Source: an uncultured Ruminococcus sp.
GTDB taxonomy: Bacteria; Bacillota_A; Clostridia; Oscillospirales; Acutalibacteraceae
Direction: 5' to 3'
Length of the DNA stretch: 7,272 nt
NCBI GenBank assembly: GCA_902773395.1
Contig: CACYEJ010000110.1
Coordinates: 1 to 7,272, forward strand
Position 1 is the first letter of the stretch. Every line of letters starts with the position of its first letter. Below the pieces are notes generated by a model. The model ran no database searches, had not been told where the DNA came from, and saw nothing but the letters and a program-made list of their open reading frames with translations. Positions 1-5,161 of the stretch are shown piece after piece. The translations under genes and the position numbers were made by a program.

Positions 1-858
1 ATACCAATTAAGCGTAGTGACAATCTTACCCACGGCGTCACCCGGCGGATTTTTTTTGAGCATATTCTCAACCTCGCCGGCGGTAAGCTTTTCTGCATTT
101 GCGAAATCAAGCGATTTTTCATAGCCGTCAAGTCCTGAAATAAAGATACCGGAATTTTTACTGGTGACATTTCCAATACTTTTCGACACATCAATTGCCT
201 GCAAATCCGTTTCAAGCTGAGCTATTCTCGTTTCAAAATTTGCAGAGCCGCCTGTGATAACAACTCTCTCATTAAAGAACTGCTGTAGGTCAAGCTTTGA
301 ATCTCCGGCAAGTCCTAAGCGGTTACTCTGGGTATAATTTTTATACATTACAAGATTGTTGCGTATCTGAGCGTCAATCGTGTCGAGATCAACGAACATA
401 TTATTTTCGGCGTTAGTCATTTGTCGAAGCATTGTAAGTTCATTGTTGATTTTATTGTACTCATGCCATTTTTCAACATCGCTTTCATTTGAGAAAATTT
501 TTGCAACAGCTCCTCTTGCATTCACTTTTTCGCCGTCATCAACAACATAAGCGATTATTCCGCCCTTGGTGTTATGTATATACTCCTCGCTTCTTAGAGC
601 ATAGGCGTCAACCTCAACGTAATCATTCACTTCAAACATACTAGCCTTTTCAGTTTCTATCATCGTGAAGTTTGACGTATAAATCAGCATTGAAAAATAT
701 GTAAGAAAGAAAAGAACTACAATTACACCTAATATTCGCCCAAGCGGAATACGTTTTTTTTTCTTTTTATATCGTTTGCGTTTAGGTGGATTTTCCTCGG
801 AGTCATCGGAAATCTCGATATAATTTTCTTTATTGTTAGAATATTTGAATTCCTCCAT
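1..858 (-). CDS. HlyD/membrane-fusion-like envelope protein (3' end outside window)
   Basis: The first 286 residues are visible; the frame is open to the left edge. ATG at 858 is preceded by GGAGGT with 6-nt spacing, a strong start. Layout: a charged cytoplasmic tail with a Lys/Arg cluster (KRKRYKKKKKR, 27-36+), one membrane anchor at about 40-61, then an extracytoplasmic region. Residues 90-122 (SEEYIHNTKGGIIAYVVDDGEKVNARG) resemble a lipoyl/barrel-sandwich half of HlyD-type adaptors, followed by helical, probably coiled-coil segments around 125-175 and 205-225, and a second possible barrel half from about 232 (SKNSGIFISGLDGYE). This is the topology of membrane-fusion/periplasmic-adaptor proteins, here in a presumably Gram-positive cell. 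No transporter partner is seen in the window. In related Clostridia I recall such genes near yggS, sepF and divIVA, which would hint at a cell-envelope role; this is recollection, not shown here. A 9-A run (754-762) encodes part of the Lys cluster. Confidence 0.75.
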   Translation of the reverse strand, partial: MEEFKYSNNKENYIEISDDSEENPPKRKRYKKKKKRIPLGRILGVIVVLFFLTYFSMLIYTSNFTMIETEKASMFEVNDYVEVDAYALRSEEYIHNTKGGIIAYVVDDGEKVNARGAVAKIFSNESDVEKWHEYNKINNELTMLRQMTNAENNMFVDLDTIDAQIRNNLVMYKNYTQSNRLGLAGDSKLDLQQFFNERVVITGGSANFETRIAQLETDLQAIDVSKSIGNVTSKNSGIFISGLDGYEKSLDFANAEKLTAGEVENMLKKNPPGDAVGKIVTTLNWY

Positions 859-959
859 TAACTGACCTCCAAAATTTGAAATGTTCGATACAAAATCAGC
901 ACTAAAACATTTTTATTTATTAAGCTTTTAATCCTGCACTTTAAGCATAACGGTCAATT
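859..959 (-). other. Intergenic gap before the HlyD-like gene
   Basis: This 101-nt AT-rich gap is the longest in the window. Its left end holds a canonical GGAGGT at 865-870, 6 nt before the ATG at 858. Its right end contains TTGACC, a possible -35 box formed by one arm of the inverted repeat, but at 17-18 nt spacing only poor -10 matches (GGATTA or GATTAA) follow. No clear promoter or terminator is visible, so a separate promoter for the HlyD-like gene is possible but unproven. Confidence 0.3.
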
Positions 960-978
960 CTACTTGATAAGAATTGAC
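953..978 (-). repeat. 9-bp inverted repeat across the stop of the membrane protein gene
   Basis: The minus strand reads GTCAATTCT, an 8-nt loop, then AGAATTGAC: a perfect 9-bp inverted repeat (arms 970-978 and 953-961) containing the TAG stop. No T-run follows on the minus strand, so it is not a standard Rho-independent terminator. It might be an RNA stem that protects or attenuates the message, or a DNA operator for the next gene. Chance cannot be excluded. Confidence 0.4.
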
Positions 979-1445
979 ATAACAAAAGCAATAATTAATG
1001 ACAAAATGGGAAAACCAACTACTGTGGAAATCCACTTTCCAATCAGCGTTTTACCGTAAATATAAGGCATAAGATCCTCCGTACCTGGGATAATCCACGT
1101 TTTTGTATGACCCACCCAGTACCAGTCAATAAATATTCGGTCAAACAATCCTGAAATCAACAAAATAATTGTCATCTGCAAATAAGCTTCCCAAAAATCC
1201 GTCACACCGTTTACACCGTAAACCATATATGGCACTAAGAACAAAATAGACATATATATTGGAACTGCGGAAAGAATAGAATTTCTTTTGATTCTTTCCT
1301 TTGTAGTTAAGCCAAGCTCAACAACTCGTTCTTTTACTTCATTTTCATAAAATACAACCAGCCCAACCGGTCCATTGGCAATTCCAATCACACAAACAAT
1401 AAGAAGAACAAAACACATAACTATTCCTTCCAGAAAAACAATCAT
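960..1445 (-). CDS. Unnamed four-helix membrane protein
   Basis: I do not recognise a named family. The product is 161 residues from ATG 1445, or 164 from TTG 1454 (numbering below uses 164). Hydrophobic segments at about 5-27, 61-82, 92-108 and 141-163 suggest four membrane helices. Between the first two is a charged loop (FYENEVKERVVELGLTTKER). Between the last two is a striking polar and aromatic stretch, 104-132: FDRIFIDWYWVGHTKTW followed by IIPGTEDLMPYI. The density of Asp, Arg, Trp, His and Glu at a membrane border suggests a conserved functional site, and I believe similar proteins occur as hypothetical proteins in Clostridia, though no search supports this here. The gene follows the miaA stop closely and precedes a HlyD-like gene by 101 nt. 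The stop (TAG, 960-962) lies inside a 9-bp inverted repeat. Function unknown; a small transporter or membrane enzyme is only a guess. Confidence 0.85.
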   Translation of the reverse strand: MIVFLEGIVMCFVLLIVCVIGIANGPVGLVVFYENEVKERVVELGLTTKERIKRNSILSAVPIYMSILFLVPYMVYGVNGVTDFWEAYLQMTIILLISGLFDRIFIDWYWVGHTKTWIIPGTEDLMPYIYGKTLIGKWISTVVGFPILSLIIAFVMSILIK

Positions 1446-1457
1446 TTGATTCAATTA

Positions 1458-1463
1458 TCCTTT
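1458..1463 (-). promoter_or_regulatory. Ribosome-binding site deciding the start of the membrane protein gene (AAAGGA)
   Basis: AAAGGA lies just after the miaA stop. It ends 3 nt before a TTG at 1454, too close for normal use, and 12 nt before the in-frame ATG at 1445, slightly long. An in-frame TAA directly precedes the TTG, so these are the only candidates. The ATG is preferred, giving a 161-residue product. Confidence 0.5.
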
Positions 1464-1476
1464 CTTGTATTATATT

Positions 1477-2436
1477 TTATGCAAGTTTGGTCATGCTTTC
1501 AACATACGCTATTGCATCAGCTTCAAGCTGTGCGGTGCTTTCAAATGTATCTATATCAAACCAATGAATCTCCTTATCACGCAGAAACCATGTAAGCTGT
1601 CTTTTGGCATACCTTCGGGACTGCTTTTTCAGCTCCTCCAGTGCTTCTTCCAACGTTTTTTCACCCTCAAAGTACGGTTCAAGCTCTTTGTAGCCAATCG
1701 CCTTTTTAGCTGTTTGACTGCACTCGCCTTTGAGTACATCTCTTGCTTCGTCAAGAAGTCCAAACTTTACCATAATGTCAACACGCCTGTTAATTCTATC
1801 GTAAAGAAACTGCCTGTCATTAGCCTTCAATCCAAGCTTTACCGCTTTGTACGGCGACTCAATCAGCTTTGAGCGGCGGTTCTGCTCCGTCATCGTCAAG
1901 CCTGTTGTTCTGTAAACCTCTATCGCACGAATAACACGCTTGACATTGTTCGGCTCAATCCGCTCGGCTGATTCGGGGTCAAATTCTCTAAGCTCGTCAA
2001 TCAGCGACATTACGCCAAATTGTTCTGCCTTCATGCGAAGCTCAGCCCTCAGTTGTTCGTCCGAGTCATTCTCCGAAAAAGTTATATTATTGAGAAGAGA
2101 ATCCACATAAAGCCCCGTGCCCCCTACGATAATAGGAAGCTTTCCTCTGGAATGAATGTCTTCGACAGCCGCCTTTGCAAGAGTGGTAAACTGTGCCACA
2201 CTGAATGTTTCATCGGGCGGCAGAAAACCTATAAGATGATGAGGTACTCCGCACATCTCCTCAGCCGAGGGCTTTGCCGTAGCTATGTCCATACTCTTAT
2301 AAATCTGCATTGAATCAGCCGAAATGACCTCTCCGTCAAAACGCTTTGCAAGGGCAACGCCTAGACTTGTCTTACCTGATGCAGTAGGACCTACCACCGA
2401 CAAAAGTGTTATTTTATTTTCTAATTTATTATCCAT
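1477..2436 (-). CDS. miaA: tRNA dimethylallyltransferase MiaA
   Basis: Transfers the dimethylallyl group of DMAPP to N6 of adenosine 37 in tRNAs that read UNN codons (i6A37), in the cytoplasm. It is 319 residues, a typical family length. Motifs in order: P-loop GPTASGKT 16-23; ISADSMQIYKSMDIATAKP 38-56 with D41 as the likely catalytic base; GVPHHLIG 63-70; VGGTGLYVDSLL 104-115; the tRNA-binding insertion about 118-200; VKRVIRAIEVYRTTG 165-179; RINRRVDIM 214-222; AIGYKE 246-251; and the C-terminal RRYAKRQLTWFLRDKEIHWFD 274-294. The frame is open 57 codons further upstream, but that part overlaps the 3' end of mutL in another frame and looks like no MiaA, so ATG at 2436 is chosen; MiaA proteins normally begin shortly before the P-loop. 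The start follows the mutL stop by 2 nt, with AGGA inside mutL about 10 nt upstream. A mutL-miaA pair is a widespread bacterial gene order. Confidence 0.97.
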   Translation of the reverse strand: MDNKLENKITLLSVVGPTASGKTSLGVALAKRFDGEVISADSMQIYKSMDIATAKPSAEEMCGVPHHLIGFLPPDETFSVAQFTTLAKAAVEDIHSRGKLPIIVGGTGLYVDSLLNNITFSENDSDEQLRAELRMKAEQFGVMSLIDELREFDPESAERIEPNNVKRVIRAIEVYRTTGLTMTEQNRRSKLIESPYKAVKLGLKANDRQFLYDRINRRVDIMVKFGLLDEARDVLKGECSQTAKKAIGYKELEPYFEGEKTLEEALEELKKQSRRYAKRQLTWFLRDKEIHWFDIDTFESTAQLEADAIAYVESMTKLA

Positions 2437-2438
2437 TG

Positions 2439-4562
2439 TTACTGTATCCTGCCGAACTGCTTCTCGATTTGATATTTTGAAATTGTAATCGAGGTTGGTC
2501 TGCCGTGGGGGCAATACCGATAATTCGGGTCCTTTTCCATTGTTTTGTACAGCTCGAAAAGCTCCTCCGGAGAACTTTTGTCGCCGCCCTTTATTGCACT
2601 TCTGCAAGCGATATTGTGATAAAGCCAGTCTGTATATTCGCTCTCTATCTCTTTTTTGTTGTCTAAAATATGGTCTGCCATTTCTTCAACCGTGGAAGGA
2701 ATATCAAACGCATCTATAAATGACGGTGCTGAACGGACAAGTATCGTACTGCCGCCGAAGTCGTCTATCTCAAAGCCGGATTCAAACATTAAATCACGCT
2801 GTTCCAGTATACCGACATACTGCTGTCTTGAAAGTGTAACAGCAACAGGCTCCAGCAAGTATTGTGCGAATTTCTTACCCTGCTCACGCTTTAGCCTCTC
2901 GTAGATAATCCTCTCGTGAAGAGCGTGTTTATCCACCATTACAATCTCGCTTTCCTTTTCAACAATAATGTATGTTGCAAAGGCTTCGCCGATATATTTT
3001 ATTTTACCATCTTCATCAGAAATAATCGGTATTATTTTGTCGGAATTTTCGATTTTATTTTCAGGTGCTTCATTAGTAATGTTTTCATCAATATCTATCT
3101 TTTCAGACGTATCGTTTTTAGTTTCAATATTCTCAGTATCGTTATTTTCAGCAAGTGCAGTTTGCTCAGAATTTATTTCCTTGACAGGTACTTCTGCCAC
3201 TTCTTCTTCAACAATAATATCTATATTTGCGTATGACAAACCTTTCGCATAGGAAGCTGAATTGTTAAGCTGTACGGGCTTTTTCTCCGATTGGTCAATC
3301 CGGTAATGCTCTAAAATTTCCTGCTCATGCCGCTTATCGTCATCAGCAGACTGCTTCGCCTCGTCAACCGTTTTTGAAATGTCTGCAAGCATCGCATTAT
3401 AATTTTTAACAGCGGTACGGTCAATCTGTTCTCTCTGCGAAGGTCGCACAATAGGCTCGTTCTTAATCTTTTGAACGGTGTACTGCGACATTGTGTAGGG
3501 CTTCTGCACTACCGATGAATCTATCAGATTATCGAAAGGGTTTTGCGTATCCAGCTTAAAGCTCTTTACAGTATCGCCTTCGACAAGTGCAGACTTTACT
3601 CCGTAATAAACCGCCTCGAAAATCGGCTTTTCATTGACAAACCGAACCTCAATCTTCGCCGGGTGAACATTTACGTCAACTGCCCTGAAAGACAAACCGA
3701 TATGCAGTACACAGCCGGGAAATTTACCAACCATTACCATACCCTTGCAAGCCTCTTCCAATGCCGCCATTGCAGTACGGCTTCTTACAAATCTGCCGTT
3801 AATAAAGAAATTCTGCATTGCTCGGCTTGCCCTAGCCGCCTGAGGCTTTGTGACAAAACCCTTTACGGTAACGCCGTTCAGCTCATAATCTACGGGGACA
3901 ATACCTCTTGTAAATTCTCTGCCAAAGACAGAGTAAATGCAATTTTTAAGATTACCGTCACCGGCAGTAATGAGTGTCTGCTTTTTGTCACGAATAAAAG
4001 TAAACGCAACCTCACTATGCGACAAGGCTATTTTGTCAACAACAGCGGCAACGGCGTTAGCCTCCGAAACATTCTTTTTAAGAAATTTCATTCGTGCCGG
4101 AACATTGTAGAACAAGTCCCTTATAACAAATGTCGTACCCTTTGGACAGCCTGCGTCCTCCAGCAGAACTTCATCGCCGCCCTCGATTACAAAATGCGTA
4201 CCCAGTTCGTCCTCATCTGCTTTGGTACGAAGGTCAACCCTCGCCACGGCTGCAATCGAAGCAAGCGCCTCTCCTCGGAATCCAAGTGTTCCGATAGCAT
4301 CAAGATCGTCCGTCACCTTAACCTTGCTGGTAGCGTGACGAATAAAAGCATTACGAATGTCATCTCTCATAATTCCGCTGCCGTTATCGGTAACACGCAT
4401 CATTGTAATACCGCCGTTTTGTATCTCAACGGTAACAGCAGCTGCACCGGAGTCGATAGAATTCTCTACAAGCTCCTTAATCACAGAGGAAGGTCTTTCC
4501 ACTACCTCGCCTGCCGCAATCAGCTCAGCAGTGTGCTTATCAAGCACGTTAATTTTTCCCAA
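2439..4562 (-). CDS. mutL: DNA mismatch repair protein MutL, endonuclease type
   Basis: GHKL-family ATPase that couples MutS-bound mismatches to strand incision; 707 residues. The TTG start is supported by an in-frame stop just upstream and by the family N-terminus (INVLDKHTAELIAAGEVVERP). N-terminal ATPase motifs: KELVEN 29-34 (E30 the likely catalytic base, N34 for Mg), DNGSGI 59-64, RHATSK 75-80, GFRGEAL 94-100; transducer motifs NGRFV 255-259 and VNVHPAKIEVRF 297-308. A long polar, acidic, Asn/Glu-rich linker spans about 340-515. The C-terminal dimerisation/endonuclease domain has DKHALHERIIYE 544-555 (DQHA(x)2E(x)4E with Q changed to K), QYLLEP 567-572 fitting the beta-clamp motif Qxx[LI]xP, ACRSAIKGG 652-660, CPHGRPT 684-690 (metal site) and the terminal FGRIQ. 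It is thus predicted to be a metal-dependent nickase, unlike the E. coli protein that relies on MutH. It ends 2 nt before miaA, suggesting translational coupling. Confidence 0.97.
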   Translation of the reverse strand: MGKINVLDKHTAELIAAGEVVERPSSVIKELVENSIDSGAAAVTVEIQNGGITMMRVTDNGSGIMRDDIRNAFIRHATSKVKVTDDLDAIGTLGFRGEALASIAAVARVDLRTKADEDELGTHFVIEGGDEVLLEDAGCPKGTTFVIRDLFYNVPARMKFLKKNVSEANAVAAVVDKIALSHSEVAFTFIRDKKQTLITAGDGNLKNCIYSVFGREFTRGIVPVDYELNGVTVKGFVTKPQAARASRAMQNFFINGRFVRSRTAMAALEEACKGMVMVGKFPGCVLHIGLSFRAVDVNVHPAKIEVRFVNEKPIFEAVYYGVKSALVEGDTVKSFKLDTQNPFDNLIDSSVVQKPYTMSQYTVQKIKNEPIVRPSQREQIDRTAVKNYNAMLADISKTVDEAKQSADDDKRHEQEILEHYRIDQSEKKPVQLNNSASYAKGLSYANIDIIVEEEVAEVPVKEINSEQTALAENNDTENIETKNDTSEKIDIDENITNEAPENKIENSDKIIPIISDEDGKIKYIGEAFATYIIVEKESEIVMVDKHALHERIIYERLKREQGKKFAQYLLEPVAVTLSRQQYVGILEQRDLMFESGFEIDDFGGSTILVRSAPSFIDAFDIPSTVEEMADHILDNKKEIESEYTDWLYHNIACRSAIKGGDKSSPEELFELYKTMEKDPNYRYCPHGRPTSITISKYQIEKQFGRIQ

Positions 4563-4570
4563 TTGTCACA

Positions 4571-4576
4571 CCACTC
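4571..4576 (-). promoter_or_regulatory. Weak ribosome-binding site of mutL (GAGTGG)
   Basis: GAGTGG lies 8 nt upstream of the TTG at 4562. It is only a partial match to GGAGG, but the spacing is good. The codons immediately before the TTG read TGA CAA, so an in-frame stop lies two codons upstream and no earlier start is possible. This fixes the TTG as the first usable codon. Confidence 0.45.
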
Positions 4577-4610
4577 TTTCAAACATTAATTTGCGTCATA
4601 CTTTAATTAA

Positions 4611-4634
4611 AATAAAAAATATTCTCTTTTTATT
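4611..4634 (-). repeat. A/T-only inverted repeat over the stop of the YcxB-like gene
   Basis: On the minus strand AATAAAAA, which contains the TAA stop at 4630-4632, is followed by an 8-nt loop and TTTTTATT, a perfect 8-bp inverted repeat (arms 4627-4634 and 4611-4618). It has no G-C pairs, so any hairpin would be weak and it is not a convincing terminator. The rest of the 67-nt gap to mutL is AT-rich with no recognisable promoter. Confidence 0.35.
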
Positions 4635-5139
4635 CGCCTATCTTCACAGATATAAGCTTCTTAAATTTTTCAAAATCACCGCCGACAAATTTATCCTTAT
4701 AAAGCCTGATAACCATTTTCTTTTTTGTATCAAGCCAGATTTTGTTGCCGTCCTCTCTCATGCCAACAATCTCGCTGTAAGGGGTTCTAACGGTCACATT
4801 GCCGTCTTTACTGATAATTTCGTCCTCTCCGAATTCAATAATCCTTATCCAGCTGTCATCGCCAAAAGCCTTTACGCTTCTTTTGTACTGCGAAGAATTC
4901 AGAACAATATCTCTAAAAAAAGCTCTGTAAATACAGTACAGCATCATAGAAACACCATACGCATACAAGTACAGTCTGCCGTCGCCTGCTATATGCAGCA
5001 GCACAATAAAAGCTAACAATAAAATAGCCGTGACAATCCACAATATTTTAAATCTCAGCCGTGAGCCTTTCCACATATTTTCTTTGCCCCAAGACATATA
5101 TAAATCCTTTGTAACAGGAAACTCGTTTCTCATTATCAT
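4630..5139 (-). CDS. YcxB-like small membrane protein between mutS and mutL
   Basis: Predicted 169-residue membrane protein of unknown function. Visible layout: a short polar N-terminus (MIMRNEFPVTKDLYMSWGK), two hydrophobic helices at about 31-51 and 54-74 separated by a tight GDG turn, then a soluble C-terminal domain of about 95 residues with beta-strand character. The C-terminal pattern (Y121-S-E-I, then IWLDTKKKMVIRLYKDKF and GGDFEKFKKLI) resembles the YcxB-like domain of Bacillota; this is by recollection of the family and not a search. Both termini are probably cytoplasmic. It starts 22 nt after the mutS stop and is followed by a 67-nt gap to mutL, so it is probably co-transcribed with them. 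Two starts are possible: ATG at 5139 or ATG at 5133 (see the ribosome-binding site). No catalytic residues are recognisable and no role in repair is implied beyond location. Confidence 0.85.
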   Translation of the reverse strand: MIMRNEFPVTKDLYMSWGKENMWKGSRLRFKILWIVTAILLLAFIVLLHIAGDGRLYLYAYGVSMMLYCIYRAFFRDIVLNSSQYKRSVKAFGDDSWIRIIEFGEDEIISKDGNVTVRTPYSEIVGMREDGNKIWLDTKKKMVIRLYKDKFVGGDFEKFKKLISVKIGE

Positions 5140-5141
5140 TG

Positions 5142-5149
5142 CCCCCTTT
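5142..5149 (-). promoter_or_regulatory. Ribosome-binding site of the YcxB-like gene (AAAGGGGG)
   Basis: The minus strand reads AAAGGGGG just upstream of ATGATAATG. Taken as a G-rich variant of AAAGGAGG it ends only 2 nt before the ATG at 5139 but 8 nt before the ATG at 5133; if AAAGG alone is the core, the spacing to 5139 is 5 nt. Spacing slightly favours 5133 (167 residues), but the first ATG cannot be excluded. Confidence 0.55.
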
Positions 5150-5161
5150 CTATTATTTCAG

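Noticed and set aside
1469..1474. Perfect TATAAT on the minus strand after miaA as a promoter for the membrane protein gene
   Set aside because: No -35 match or extended -10 TG is present at proper spacing, and transcription would start almost at the ribosome-binding site. AT-rich spacers often contain this hexamer by chance.
1455..1484. CTTG/CAAG pairing around the miaA stop as a terminator
   Set aside because: Only a 4-bp stem with a long AT loop and no T-run.
1465..1872. Plus-strand open frame of 135 codons opposite miaA
   Set aside because: It is antisense to the conserved C-terminal part of miaA and resembles no protein I know.
2437..2607. 57-codon upstream extension of the miaA frame
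   Set aside because: It overlaps the conserved mutL C-terminus (CPHGRPT to the end) in another frame and has no MiaA similarity; the ATG at 2436 gives the normal family length.
3543..4589. Long plus-strand open frame of 348 codons opposite mutL
   Set aside because: It lies antisense to the conserved ATPase half of mutL, has Cys/Asn/Arg-rich composition with no recognisable domain, and is explained by the codon use of mutL.
4357..5016. Plus-strand open frame of 219 codons spanning the mutL start and the YcxB-like gene
   Set aside because: It is antisense to two well-supported genes and their gap, with no recognisable domain.
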